NCBI GenBank assembly: GCA_905250115.1
Contig: CAJNOI010000017.1
Coordinates: forward strand, 262,685-326,684
Source: Adineta steineri
Taxonomy: Eukaryota > Rotifera > Eurotatoria > Adinetida > Adinetidae
Direction: 5' to 3'
DNA length: 64,000 nt
Shown here: positions 49,801 through 62,575 of the stretch, one piece after another
Position numbering within the stretch: the stretch's first letter is position 1
Layout of the letters: every line of letters starts with the position of its first letter
Position numbers and translations under genes: made by a program
The notes under the pieces: generated by a model
Told to the model about the DNA's origin: nothing
Databases searched by the model: none
What the model saw: only the letters and a program-made list of their open reading frames with translations

Positions 49801-52366
49801 AATTAGAACTAATAGGGAATTTCGGTAAATCAATATTTTGATACATATTTTTTACCATAGACTCTTTTACGCTTCGATAGGGTATTTTAATCGAATCTTG
49901 TTGTTTCGATATTGATCGATCACACATATATTCATCTTCTCCATAGTGACAATCATGATCTCTATTGCATATGTCACTCTTCTCCACACATTCACCATCC
50001 ATACAAATCATATTCAGATACAATGAACAATCTGGTTGTAATAGTACGGTAGAACATAATAAATGATTATCCAATGGATTAGGACACATAATTTTACAAA
50101 GATTTGATTTATCAATACAAGTATTACTTGTAATACATAAAAAATCATTTCCTAACATAGTTGGATAATTACAATGTTGAATAGTATTGCGTTCATCTAT
50201 ACCACCGATACAATCAATTCGATTATCTCCAATCTGTTGAAGGTTGATACAAGGTCGTTTGAATGTAATATTATATAATGAATTAGATGCATTGACTCGA
50301 AAACATGGAAATTCTGTAGTTAAATTACAAATTTTTGAAAATGGTTGTTTTGTTATACCATACAAAGATTCGAAGTTATCTTTAAGTAAATCTAATGAAA
50401 TAACTTTTAAATTTCGTAGTGAAAATGAATGATTATAAAAGAATAAACTTTCTTCATCAGATGCATCTATACAATCCCATTCTCCATCTAATACCCATGT
50501 TACATTAATACATTGTCCTGTATGACATTGCCATTGTTCATCAAGACATATCCATTGTTTTGAACATAATTCAATATTTTCATCATATTTTGATCCTAAA
50601 TTCCAAAATGTATCACAATAAGTACGAAAAGGAATTTTTGTTGTAAATAAATCTACGAAAGAATTTTCATGATTATTAGCAATATATTGTTGTATAAATT
50701 TACAATCATCTTTTGATTTTTGATTACATTTCATTTGTGATAACATCATATCTTTTCCTAACCACCATTCATCATAATTATTCTTACAATTAGGTATTAA
50801 ATCACCAAGATTATTGACTGATAAATATATCGATTCTTCACTGGAACATTGAAAACGATCATGTCGATAGTTTGAAATAAGTTGATTTTGTTGTTCATCC
50901 ATTTCATCAGCACAATTTATATATCCATCATTAATTCGATATTGAGAAATACATTCTTTCGATTGATTACATGCATGAAGAAAATAAGATGAATGATTAT
51001 TATTAAAACAATTTATATCGTAACCTTTATTTTCTATTATTCCAGTTGAATTACAAAGCATTGCTTCAAGATTTTTCAAATTTATTTTTGGTATATATGG
51101 TATTGTCATTTGTTGATTAATCATATATCCTCGACATTTTATTGTACCATTAAGTTGTATATAATCTGGAATTTTACTCCACCATTCAGGTGTATTATTG
51201 TATATAAAATAGAGATAAGGTGCAATAATAGCTCCATTTGGATATGGAATATTTTCTGAAGAACATGGACTTTCAGTATCATCATCTTCGAAACATAATG
51301 GATCATATTTACATGGACAATTCTTTTCGAGACCCATTGAAAAAGCACATTTTGTAAAATAAATACATTCTTCTTCTATACTTCGATTTTGACTATTAAA
51401 TTCTATAAAATCTTTAACAAAATAACATTTTCCATTTGATAATGTCCATTGACGACGATTAGCATGAATTTCACACATATAATATTGATCACGTCGATTA
51501 TTACATTCAATTTCTTTGGAATATTGCATTTGAAAAGCAAGACGATTAGTAATACATTGTCCATCACCACACGACCATGTATTAGGAAAACATATTCGAT
51601 CATCACATTCCATAGAAATTCCATGATATATACATAATCTATCATTAACTAATTGTATTTCATCAGATAAATCCATACAATCATAATCACCATCAAGAAA
51701 ATATTCTCGTGAAATACACATTCCATTCATACATCGATATTCATCATATTCACATTCATTAAATTCAAGTTTATCACAATTTTCTTCATCATAACCTAAT
51801 TGACATTGCTGAATTCCATCACAAATATCTCGCCAATCAAGACATAAAAGACCTGAATTACACGTTAATGTTTTATAACATAAAATATCACTATAATATT
51901 GATTTTCTTCTTCGTATAAAAATTTCATTTGATTTTCCCAATCAAGTGTCATTGTAAAAGTTGTTCCATATGGTAATAAATATTCACAATATTTTCCAAA
52001 TGATTGTGGATGATTACATTCACATAAAAAATTTCCAATTGAATCTAAATTTTCTTTTATATATCGAGAATATTCTTCGACTTTTTCTAAACTTGATTTC
52101 CATTTATGTAATATTGTATTAATATTACTTTTATTCGATTGAAGTGAACTAAATGTATGTAATGTTCCATTATGATAACATTCTTTTAAATTATTATTTC
52201 GTTCAAGAGATATAGGTTCAATTGGACGACGACAATGTAAGAAATTTTCTTGATATATACAATCATAAAATTCTACTGATGAACTATCTTCTGTATAGTA
52301 TAGATATATATTATTATTAATATAAGATATTAGGCATAAAATTAATATCAATTGTATGATCGTCAT
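46848..52366 (-). CDS. LDLa/EGF-repeat seven-transmembrane receptor (1,706 aa)
   Basis: Two exons (52366-48514, 48115-46848) join in phase to 1,706 residues. A signal peptide (about 1-17) is followed by a long Cys-rich ectodomain. It has several LDL-receptor class A repeats, e.g. those with LDGDYDCMDLSDE, LDGEWDCIDASDE and DHDCHYGEDEYMC. At least four EGF-like repeats follow, e.g. NPCQNNGICLI...CKCSSQFYGDLC; the last (CSFCLNNGKCL) is encoded after the intron. The C-terminal 330 residues form seven hydrophobic helices with a rhodopsin-like plan: LDR at the end of helix 3 in place of DRY, and a short tail. LDLa plus 7TM recalls relaxin/LGR receptors, but no leucine-rich repeats are present. Large families of EGF/LDLa-7TM proteins are typical of bdelloids as I know them. 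The ligand is unknown. The one intron (398 nt) is mostly a transposon-like element. Confidence 0.9.
48182..48473. mobile_element. Foldback/MITE-like element in the receptor intron, with a nested GGAACCG element
   Basis: The outer inverted ends CTTTTGAGTTCAGACTAGAG (48182-48201, continuing) and their inverse at 48449-48473 match over about 20 bp. An inner unit (48247-48354) starts TAGGGTATGGCGGTCCC and is homologous to the core at 30063-30182. It is flanked by ccggcagc and ccggtagt, a plausible decayed 8-bp duplication. The element fills most of the receptor's single intron. No coding capacity. Confidence 0.7.
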
Positions 52367-53183
52367 TTTTACCTACTTTATTTTATGATTTAAATGTTAT
52401 TAAAACGAGAGGAAATCTATTCATGATCAAGTTAATTTATCAATAGCACGTTCTAGTTTGTGTCATGCAAATATATCAATTACTATAATGCATACAACAC
52501 GTATATTACAAATAATTAGATATTAGTTAACCTTGAATTGAATAAAAATTTATGGTTTCATATTTTATGAAACGTTAAAAACACATACATTTTTTGATAC
52601 AGATGGAATCCATCCGATTTAATTTGGCCCCAAAAAAAACACGGATCCATCCTATCAATACTAATTACTACAACAACTAAATATAGGAAAGAAGCGTTAA
52701 GAAAAACAATATTCCTATCTATGCTTATTAAAGCACGATGAAAACTATAGACTACCAGCTGTGACTTTGAAAAAAACAGATGTAAATGAATTTACGTTAT
52801 TTCATTCTTGCATAATGATATCTGATTTAATTTAAATCGAAATCGCATGTATTCACAATAAGATTTCAATACTGATGTATATCTTTCCAAGTAATAATAA
52901 GCATTTAATTATGTATGTATACTGATTTAGGTGTTCATTAGAACTTGTGAAATAGTTTTGTTGAATCTTATTATTTTGTATTATACAAGAATTGTCTATT
53001 ATATACTCTATTTTAGTTCTTTTTAATATATATCTCGATATTATTTATTAAGAATATGTATAATTACAAATAAAAATAATTGATTGTCTAATTTTTATTT
53101 TTCTATAGTGACAAAAATAAGGTGAATAGAAAAAAAGAAAAGAAATTAATAGGTTTTTTTTAAGATTAGAAATAAAAATAAAA
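52367..53183. other. AT-rich spacer, no gene seen
   Basis: The receptor's upstream region and the 3' flank of the next minus-strand gene. A short imperfect hairpin (GATGGA/TCCATC) lies near 52600-52660. Nothing else is supported. Confidence 0.5.
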
Positions 53184-53741
53184 TTATAAGTCAGTCTTGC
53201 TTGTTGATTGATCTTTTGATGATGAATGTTTATTTTTAGTTGATTGTTTTTTATGATCTTTAACTGGTTCATATTTCTGTTTTGGTGCTTTATTAAATGA
53301 AGTTCGATGTTCATCTTTTGTTAATTCACTATGTTCTTCAATTTCTTCTTCAGTATTACCTATTGAAAATAATATATTTTAAAAGTAAAAAAGAAAAGGC
53401 CAATTTATGTACCTGCTTTACATTCTTCACTACATTCTTCTTTACGATTAACTGGACATTTCATACGTTGCATACATTTATCATAAGTTAAAAATTCATT
53501 TGCTTTTGACGATGAATAAACTAAAGAAAATTCTTTTTTGTCTTCTTTTTATTCAAGAAATAAAATATTACTTTTTGCTAAATCGTTTTCTCGTCGGTCT
53601 TCATTAACTTCTTCAATATTTTCTAATTGTTTTTTACTACGATCGGCATTATTATCTCCTATTGATTCATTATGAACATATTGACATATATAGACAATGA
53701 ATATAATGCATAAAAGTACGCATCGTTCAGTCAAATCTACC
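53184..53741 (-). CDS. Small secreted or membrane-anchored Cys-containing protein, 5' exon missing
   Basis: Three exons are supported: one starting after an acceptor at 53742-53743, one at about 53510-53413, and a last one ending at TAA 53184-53186. The N-terminal part is hydrophobic (VLLCIIFIVYICQYV), like a signal peptide or anchor, followed by charged sequence. The middle exon has four Cys in a compact module (KCMQRMKC, EECSEEC). The tail is Lys/Glu/Ser-rich and disordered. No in-frame ATG exists in the first listed exon, so the initiator must lie in an upstream exon I could not identify. Family unknown. Confidence 0.6.
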
Positions 53742-54212
53742 TAAATAAAACAAATATTTTCTAATTAAATATCCACCAATGATACTCTTATTAATTTTCA
53801 TTTATTTTTTCTAAATACAATGTAAAATTCAATTAATATTCATTTCGAACATATATATAAACATCAAAGCGAACAGACAACACATGTTAATGACGAGTAT
53901 AATCGACTATATACCTTCTTTTACTCTTTTTTTCTTGACATTTCTTTTCTTTCAATGGTATGTTGTTGAACAACATTGTCGATATATATAAAGTTGATAA
54001 TGGTAAAATAATATATATCGTATTCATTCTTTTTTTTTTCGTCACCCACATATGCTATATCACAAAAGAGTTGTACTATAAATTCATAATAAAAATAGAC
54101 GGTACAAGGATGATGGGAATAAGAAGAATCAAGTAAAGAAAAATCAACCTGTACAACAAGTCTCCATATATTTTACAAAGTAAGAGAGGAAAAAAAAGGC
54201 ATTAAACGCAAA
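53742..54212. other. Divergent upstream region
   Basis: A short region between a minus-strand gene and the DnaJ gene (+), so it likely contains both promoters and the missing first exon of the minus-strand gene. No heat-shock-element array could be identified by eye. Confidence 0.45.
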
Positions 54213-55517
54213 ATGGTTAACAAAGATTATTATGCTATATTGGGTATAAGTCGATTGGCAACTGAAGATGAAATCAAACGTGCATATAAACAAAAAGCAC
54301 TTAAACATCATCCTGATAAAAATCGTGATGATGTTGATGCTGAAAAAAAATTTACTGATATTAGTGAAGCATATGAAATGTTATCTGATCCAACTAAACG
54401 TTCAGTTTATGATCGTTTTGGTTCAGATGATTTACGTAATTATTTTAATGGAGAATCTCGTTCAAATTCTCGTCATTCATTTTCAACCGGTAATTATCAT
54501 TCATCATTTGGTACAAATTCAGCATATGATTCATATAATAATTATTTCATACGTTATAAAGATCCGACAACATTCTATGATTTATATGTTACGTTAGATG
54601 AAGTTTATCAAGGTGCAACTAGGAAATTAAAAGTAACACGTAAACGATATAAACCTGAACTTCAAATAGCTGTTAAAGATGAAAAACTTCTTGAAATTCA
54701 AATAAAACCTGGATGGAAAGAAGGTAAACATTTTGAAATGATGTGTTTTTTTTAGTAATAAAATTATTTTTTAGGAACTAAAATAACATTTGAAAATGAA
54801 GGTGATGAAGGTGATCAATATACTATAGCAGGTGATATTGTATTCATTATTCGTGATAAACCACATCCATTATTTGAACGTTCAAATTCGGATATAATCT
54901 ATCGAGTTAAACTTACATTAAAACAAGCATTACTTGGAACATTAATAGTCATACCTTTTCTTGATTCAACAAAATCACCGTATCAATTACGTACTTATCA
55001 AGAAATTTTAACACCACAAACAGAAAAACGTTTTCCAAATGAAGGTTTACCCTATCCAAAAGATCCAACTAAACGTGGAGATCTTATTGTTAAATTTGAT
55101 ATTCTTTTTCCAAAATTACTTCTCAATGAACAACGTGCACTTGCTGATTGTTGTTTTTCTAATTCAATAGATTTTTATCAACCGTATGATTCAGTACTTC
55201 ACATGACAATTATTGATCAAACACAACAACAACAGACAATTCCTTCACAACCACAACTCATTTCTGCTCCTACGTTAACATCTTCTCTTCAATCTCAACC
55301 TTCATTCCGTAGTAATAGCTCTAGTAATAATAATAATCATAATCATCATCATCATCATCATCAAAAATCCCATCATCGACATATCAATAACAATGGACGT
55401 CAAAAATCACCTTCTAATCAAACTAAATCAGCACCTGTGCGTATTCCTCCTCCCATACCACCACGACCATCACCAACTTCGCTCGTAGGAATACAAACTA
55501 ATGAGACTGTCTTTTAA
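54213..55517 (+). CDS. Class B DnaJ (HSP40) co-chaperone with His/Gln/Pro-rich tail
   Basis: It delivers clients to Hsp70 and stimulates its ATPase; expected in cytosol/nucleus. Two exons (54213-54723, 54775-55517) give 417 residues. The J domain (1-70) has the HPD tripeptide in HHPDKN and the usual [14 protein letters not shown] end. A Ser/Asn/Tyr-rich linker (about 75-110) replaces the Gly/Phe region. The two beta-sandwich client domains of DNAJB1/4/5-type proteins follow (e.g. [20 protein letters not shown]). There is no zinc finger, hence class B. The unusual part is a tail of about 100 residues with a short poly-Gln, a run of seven His, and a poly-Pro motif (PPPIPPRP) that could bind SH3 domains. 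No signal peptide. Confidence 0.95.
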
Positions 55518-56937
55518 GATGTGCTATTTTCATGTCTTATTAATTTTTCTTTTTTTTATACAAATGGATTTTTAATTGCCGTTTATATGGTGTCCTATGT
55601 GCCATGTCGAGGGTAGCTATAGATCAATTCCAATATAAAAAAAATACTACAAAAGGCAATTCTTTTAACATCAAGGTATATCAATGATATAGGAATTTGA
55701 ATCGATTTCTTATTATAATGATTAAACAAAAAAAAAAGAAATAGAGATCTTACCATTGTATGAATATTAGGCTATCCAAAAATAGCAACAAAAGAATGGA
55801 TAAATACTTAATGTCGTCTTGTTTTTCGTCTGGTGTAGGCACGACTAACGAGACTCACTACTAACAAAGAACGAGAATATGTGTGTATATATATATATAT
55901 ATATCCATAGATATGTATATATGCAAATCTTGATAGTCGACGTCGGTAGCTGGCTGCCGAACAGCGGAAAAAAAACTATGCTATATTATATACATATATA
56001 GATGATTAAAGGACAAATATGTCAAGATGAATAAATAGAAGAATACTGTTTGTGAGATACTGATAAATAGCAGAAAATTGTATGAATAATTATTCGATAT
56101 AACTCATTTTAAGTTTTTATCAAATTATATCGATCAAAAGAATTTTCTAGTTGACGTTTTTATTTTGATTTAATAAAAAAATAACAGATCTATATTATTG
56201 ATAATAAATGAATAAGAAGAATTATGAATGACATCTATGTGATATATATATATTCAAATCATAGGAATAAGAAGGATATCGAATTTGATAAATGGTCGCG
56301 GATGAATTATTATTTATAGCTTTCTGAATTCAATAAAATCAATCAAATATCTATAAATTAATATCTCGGTGTATTTTACGAGAAAAAAAAGTTATAAAAT
56401 TTAAAGCATTTTTCAATGCCTATATAAAAATGAAGTTTATTTGATCTACTATTACCAATTTAAATAAAGAATGATGTTTCGATGATATATTTTGAATAAT
56501 TGTAATGATAAAAAATAAAAATGGATAACCTCTCGAATTTTGTTTGTTATATTCTAATGAAACTAATCAATATAATAGTATACAACCGAAAATATATCTA
56601 TCTTCAAGTGCATATAAATATAGGATAAAAATAACAATCACATATTGTCCAAGAATATACTTTAACTTTTTCTTCTGTTTCTCTATGATTTAATGCATTC
56701 ACGATTACAATGTATACGTGTATAGATATCGATATCCGAAACACTTTGTTTTTTTATCTTTATTCGATTCAAACTAGTTTATTGTACGATTATGTTAGTC
56801 TATATACCTTATTATTACACGGGAATATAGCATATATCTATCTCTCATTTATAAACAAGTGTATTCGTCTGACAGATCGATCAAATTTAGAACATTATCA
56901 TTCATATTTTAGATTTTTCTTAGCCACATTTATTATA
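55518..56937. other. AT-rich spacer with (TA)n repeats
   Basis: Downstream of DnaJ and upstream of the DUF389 gene. TA microsatellites lie near 55885 and 56240. The open frame beginning at 56710 overlaps the real first exon at 56938 and is otherwise not coding. Confidence 0.5.
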
Positions 56938-59753
56938 ATGTGTGATCATCATTTATTTATTATTATAGTACCTAATGATTGGACAACTTCTATAAATCAT
57001 GATGAAAGTAGTTCGCATAGATTTAGAGTAGATATGAAAAAGATTTTTACTATTTATTAAATTATTGTTATGTTTTATTTAGCATTTACATGAACCAAAT
57101 GATGCTCAAACACCACAATTTGATCGAAGTTCATCTATAAATGTTGAATCTTCACCATTTCATCATGCAACATCTTTATGTCAGGTTAAATATATTCTAT
57201 TTCTATTTTTGTAATATTGATATTTTCTTTGTGTTATAGGTTTTTAAAAATGCTATTCTTGATAGATATGATTTAAATGAATATTCAACATGGATTCTTT
57301 CTGCTGATCGAAAACAATATGAAGTAAGTGAATAAATAAATAAACAAAAATAAAATATATAATTATAATATTTTTTTTCAAAGGTAACATTTGTCTCAGA
57401 AGCTGGAACATTTTGTGAGGAACTTCTTCATCGTTTATCTGAAATAGGTATTGGTCGATTACCCGGTACTCGAGTAGCGTAAGATTTTGTATAAATTATC
57501 TTATTTAAACTTTAAATTTCGTCATTTCTATAGTGTTGTACCACTTACATATGCTATTGGCTATTCAAATTTATTACCATTGAGTTCATATAAAGTTCCA
57601 ACATTATCTACAGCATCATTAAAACGAGCTGCAGATTATGTACCAAAAATTACTCGAGTTACTTCTAGTTCAACAATACCTCCACCTCGGTAATGATAAG
57701 AATTCTATTCGATTTTTTTTTAATTTATTTGTTGTTTAAATCAAAGTCCAATTCAACGACGTAAATCAATTCGTGCAGATTTTATGCAAAGTATACGATC
57801 ACGTTTAATGGTATTTCAAGTTGTACAAGCTATTCGTGCACAATCTTCAATTACATTTGATTTTGTTGTTCTTGTAACACTTGCGAGGTTTGAATAATAT
57901 ATATATATGAAGATTTCTATGAAATATTTCGTTATTTTATTAGTATTTTAGCAACACTTGGTTTACTTGAAAATAGTTCGATTATACTTGTTGCTTCGAT
58001 GCTTATTTCACCGTTAATGGTTTGTTATTTCAAGATAGATAAGAAGATTATTTTTTTTTCTGTAGGGTCCGATTTTGGCTATTGTTTTTGGTTTATGTAT
58101 TCATGATCGTTCATTATGGAAAGCTGGTCTTCGATCGGAATTTTTCGGTCTTTTCATATGTGTATCATGTGGTATGATTAGAAAGGAGATGAAATGATCA
58201 TGAGTATTTATTTGAGGATATTTCAGGCTTTTTAATTGGCTTAGGAACATCTGTATGGGAAACAAATTGGGGTAGTACAACTTCTTTTCCAACACCTGAA
58301 ATGAAAGCACGGTATTTAAATGAAATATCATAGATATTTACGTAATAGTTTTTTATTTTAGTGGTGATTTAACTCGATTATCAGTTGGTAGTATGATTGC
58401 ATTACCTTCAGGAGCTGGTGTTGCTCTATCAGTTTTAGGAGGAAATGCAGGTTAAATAAATTATAAGATCATTATTCTAATTTTATTCATTTTTTTATCT
58501 TTTAGGTTCATTAGTTGGTGTAGCTATATCAGCATCATTACTTCCACCAGCTGTTAATTCAGTACGAACATATTTTCTATTAATATATAACGGTTTTATT
58601 TTTTTTCTAAATATTTTCAGGGTCTTCTCTTAGGTTATTCATTATTAACAGCAGCTATTCCAAACTCATTCGGTCGTCGTTCCAATGAAACATATGTATA
58701 GAATTATTTTCTTTAGTTTATATATATACGTATTAAAATTCTAGATCTTTAAACGTAAAATTTATCCATTTAATCAAATGACATGTCAAACATTTTTATC
58801 AAATGAATATCGTTCGCTCTATTCATGTAATATGTCAATTGAAACATTTATTTTGGCTATTGCAAGTTTTCTTCTTACCCTCGTCAATATCATATGTATA
58901 GTTTTATGTGCATTAATTGTTTTACGTATAAAAGAAGTTGCACCAAGTGGTACGACAGATGATGAACAAGAATCTGATACGGATCGATTTTTTCATGATG
59001 ATATGCGTCGATTTCGTGATTATCAAAAAACAATTCATAATGCACAAGAAATTGATGAAGAAAATAAACTTGGTCATTCAATGGTATTTCTTCCAAGTGA
59101 TAGTGCAAAACGTGAACGACGAAAACAATTACTTGCACTTGCTTCATTACATGATTTAGATATGACAAATGAAAATGATTTAACATTAAATAATTCCGAA
59201 GCACGAGATAAAGTTAAACAATTATATAAAACAATGGTACAATTCGATCAAGATGCTAAACGACTTGATATTAGTCTTAAACATAAACAAACATTACCGG
59301 TAAATATTCAATAATTAATTAACAAAATTTAGTTCTCTATTATAGACTTTAATGATGGATGTTTTACCACCAAAATGGACTGAACTTTTTCAACATCAAC
59401 AAGAAAAAGATAGAGCACAACAACCAGATCATCAAAAAGGTGCGCGTACTCATGGATCATATCAATGGCGTAATCCGGCACATTATAATACTTATCAAGC
59501 ATGTTCAATTCAACCAGCTAATAGTTTTCATCAACATTTACCACCTAGTCCTCGTAAATTTCGTACACAATCATATTCATCAAATCCATTTGTAGTCCGA
59601 TCTGTATCATTTACTGAGCAAGAAAGTGAAACACAATTACGTGGTACTCGTTTTCGTCTTACAAAAGCAACTATTCGAATTGACGATGAAGATGAAGAAC
59701 AAGAACAAGAACAACATCAACAATTAACTACCGAGCAAGATTATCATGTTTAA
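56938..59753 (+). CDS. DUF389 multi-pass membrane protein with long cytosolic tail (about 700 aa)
   Basis: About fourteen short exons from ATG 56938 to TAA 59753. Starts: exon 1 56938-57027 (ends R|gtagat), exon 2 57083-57184, exon 3 at 57240. The core is the DUF389 domain, known mainly from bacteria and archaea and patchily from invertebrates. It has a soluble N-terminal region, then hydrophobic helices with ILVASMLISPLMGPILAI, PSGAGVALSVLGGNAG and VGVAISASLLPPAVNS, which are hallmarks of the family. A further helix pair follows, then a cytosolic tail of about 270 residues, Gln/Glu-rich with a basic patch. The function of DUF389 proteins is unknown; transport is a guess from topology. The ATG lies 17 nt after a tttttcttag acceptor. 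The first-exon choice is probable, not certain. Confidence 0.87.
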
Positions 59754-60224
59754 ATAAATAATCAACAGAACGCTTTGTTTTTATTATATATATATACACA
59801 TCTATTCCGTTGTTTTTCTTTTTTAATGTCAGATAGTAGCGTTGCATGTAACAACCTTTTTTTGTACATTTTAAAAAAGTTATTATACTGATACATATAA
59901 AAAAATATGGATTATTTTTATTTGATACTCTACTTTTTTCGCTATGGTACTGCTAGTTTATAAGTGAAGTTATATTTGTCGTTCACAGATTAACAGAGCA
60001 GTTCAACCATTCAATTTGTAGAAATATTTTCTTAGCCGAGAGTATTAAAAAGTTGTTTGTGATTTCTTTGCTGAATTTTATTTTATTTTTTTTGAGTTAG
60101 TAAAAAAAGAAGCTATATGTTAGTATATCGATACGAAAGGAGCGTTGAATTTTTGTACTGATTTGAAGAAAAAAAAAGAATAAATAGTTTGTATGTCTTT
60201 TATTGTCCACGTCCATCAAGATTT
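59754..60224. other. Convergent 3' spacer, no gene seen
   Basis: AT-rich sequence between the 3' ends of the DUF389 gene (+) and the VWD-like gene (-). No feature supported. Confidence 0.55.
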
Positions 60225-61320
60225 CTATTTGGTATCATCAATTAATTGAAGACATTGATTTTGATCCGTGTCAGATTGACAAACAAAACCCGACTGTTGA
60301 ATAAGATTATTGGCGTCTTGATTTGCTTGTTTAATTGTTTCTTCAGTTAAAGCATCAATCTCGAGTAGACGATCTTGAAAATTGTCATCGTTTTCGTATT
60401 TGTTCACACTATCTCGTAGAATAGATGTTACAACATGTCGAGCACACTAAATATATAGTTAGCAAATATCAAATCTTCGTACTAAGCTATTTTATTACCC
60501 TTGGATCACGTGTCGTGTTTAAGTCATATTCACATGCGACACGTTGAGCTTCAATAAGATTTTTATTCATACCATCTGTGATTTTTCCTTGTGCACTATT
60601 AATGAATATACTACATACTTGAGAAATTATGGAATCGGATGATTGAATCTGTCGTTTCTTGCGTTTTGCACTTGAATATTCTAATTCACAGTCCCAGTTA
60701 ATACAGATACCAGTTGACTGAGCGATCAGATGAAAGGATTGAGTAATAAGAATGTTATAAAAGGTTCCCTTAAAAATACACAAGCATACTATAATTCGAC
60801 TATGAAAAGTATATTATTACATACCGCATCTTCTATATCGACTTTAATATTTTTAGTCAAATGAAAATAGTGTCGTTGAGGACCATTTCCAAATGAATCA
60901 GCTGGACTACCAGACGGACATGTTAATGATGAAATGGATGGATTATCAACGTTCGCAGTGATGACACAAGGAGACGAATACTTTTTAGTTGGAAAAAATA
61001 CCATTGTGTACTATAAAATACAGAAAGATATAGTATTTAATACATTTTATTTGCGATTTATTTACCTCAACGATAAAATATTTGCCTGCAGTTGAACGTG
61101 AAGTAACATAAATCTCCAGAAAGTCATTTCTGATCAGTATTTCTGTACAGTTAGGCCGGCATATATACATATTTGCAGTCATACCAGATTGTGTTGGAAA
61201 TGGTTCAAGATGTGGATCACTAAAATAATGGCATGATCCTGTCTTGTTAAAGGCGTTGGTTTCATACAGGAAACAAGACGAAAGCACAAGAATAACGGCG
61301 ACAATGAAATCACGATTCAT
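60225..61320 (-). CDS. Secreted protein with divergent VWD-like domain (310 aa)
   Basis: Four phase-0 exons (61320-61066, 61010-60825, 60768-60499, 60446-60225) give 310 residues. A clear signal peptide (about 1-23) is followed by SDPHLEPF, close to the GDPH-x-x-F opening of von Willebrand type D domains, then about 140 residues of strands with paired Cys and N-glycosylation sites. STGICINWDC sits where VWD domains have the GLCG region, without the full motif. A basic RKKR follows and could be a furin-type cleavage site. The C-terminal 150 residues are helical with spaced Cys. Probably extracellular (mucus, cuticle or adhesion). VWD membership is suggestive, not firm, since the domain is short and its Cys pattern incomplete. 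Confidence 0.8.
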
Positions 61321-62014
61321 TTTTCAAGTAAATTACAACTATGAAAGTGTATTTTGTTATTTTTCAGTTTGCTCTTATATAGACCCTTACAATCGTACAT
61401 CATATCTTGGTTTTTATCAATAAGACAGCCACTTCCTAGCTTCATTTTATCATTCAAATCGTACATGATTTACAAAAAAACAATCATAATATTATGATTA
61501 GAAGTAAACAAAGATTCGCATGAAAGCATTTACCTGGTTTCGTAAAACCTAAACGGGTATCCAGACTTGTTTTATTTCATACATGAAAAATATTATTTGA
61601 TTACATCTAGGTCTTAGCTATTGAAATACATTTTCCGATGTAATGCAATTCATATTACTAAGACACAATGAAATAGATTTGAACTACCGTTACATATTCA
61701 TCTAAAGATCTTTATGTCAAAATAATCGGCGATGGTCTACTTCCATCAACCAAAAAAATATAGATTAAATATTCCATTGTACTATTAATATATTTTAACA
61801 GATATAATCATTTAGTAAGAAAAAAAACACCTATATGACATAGATCAGAGAGAACAAAATTAACCTACATCTGACAATACAATAAACACAGAAAAAAAAC
61901 ATTTTATGTATACATATATTATTCAATCTGTCGTTTATTGATACCAATCTAGAAAACAAAAAACATTTTTTATAAAAAAAATAATTTATTTTTTTTCTTA
62001 ATAAACTTACATAA
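61321..62014. other. AT-rich spacer, no gene seen
   Basis: The upstream region of the VWD-like gene and 3' flank of the acidic-protein gene. Small frames here are AT-driven and unsupported. Confidence 0.55.
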
Positions 62015-62575
62015 TCAAACTTCGACAGCAGTATTACCATTAACAATCATATTTTTTTCTGATTCTTTTGTTTCAATAATAGGCGTATCATTTACTTCAG
62101 TTATTTTAAGTTTCTTTGTTTGATCACTTGTTTTTTCATCATTATCATTGCTAGTTTCTTCTGGTTGTTCATCCTCTTGTTCAAGTTCACGTTTTTTACT
62201 AATATTATTTTCAGTACCATTTGTAATAACTACTGATGATTCTTCTTTTTCACTTTCATTTACTTCTTTTAATGGTACATTTGCACGACCAGGTGAAACA
62301 CATGTCGGAGGTACAGTCATATTTGTATCCGTAACATTTTCTTGTTCAGTAGATTTTCTTGGTGGTATTACTTCACCTTCTTTTGTTTCAATTGATGCTG
62401 CTTCTTCAATTGATTTCGAAGATGTTTCTTCAGTGATCGTTTGTTCACCATTGATTTTTTTTGGTGTATCTTCAGTGATTGCTTGTTCACCATTGATTTT
62501 TGGTGTATCTTCTTTTGCTAATTCAACAATTGGTGTTGATTCTTCTTTTTGAACAGATACATCGGTATTTTCCAT
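62015..62575 (-). CDS. Acidic, intrinsically disordered protein with short internal repeats
   Basis: One coding exon, ATG 62575 to TGA 62015, 186 residues. I chose the ATG after the ttttttctag acceptor at about 62595; the frame reaches further 5' only through non-ATG codons. The product is Glu/Thr/Ser/Lys-rich without hydrophobic segments. Residues about 22-55 contain two near copies of a unit of about 15 residues (EDTPKINGEQAIT, EDTPKKINGEQTITE). A basic KKLK patch near the C-terminus could be a nuclear signal. Composition recalls prothymosin-like or chromatin-associated acidic proteins, but no homology is claimed. The nearby NASP-like gene is on the opposite strand. Function unknown. Confidence 0.75.
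   Translation of the reverse strand: MENTDVSVQKEESTPIVELAKEDTPKINGEQAITEDTPKKINGEQTITEETSSKSIEEAASIETKEGEVIPPRKSTEQENVTDTNMTVPPTCVSPGRANVPLKEVNESEKEESSVVITNGTENNISKKRELEQEDEQPEETSNDNDEKTSDQTKKLKITEVNDTPIIETKESEKNMIVNGNTAVEV

Noticed and set aside
51139-51645. Additional minus-strand frames inside the receptor gene
   Set aside because: Shadow frames of the long LDLa/EGF exon, with no splice or domain evidence.
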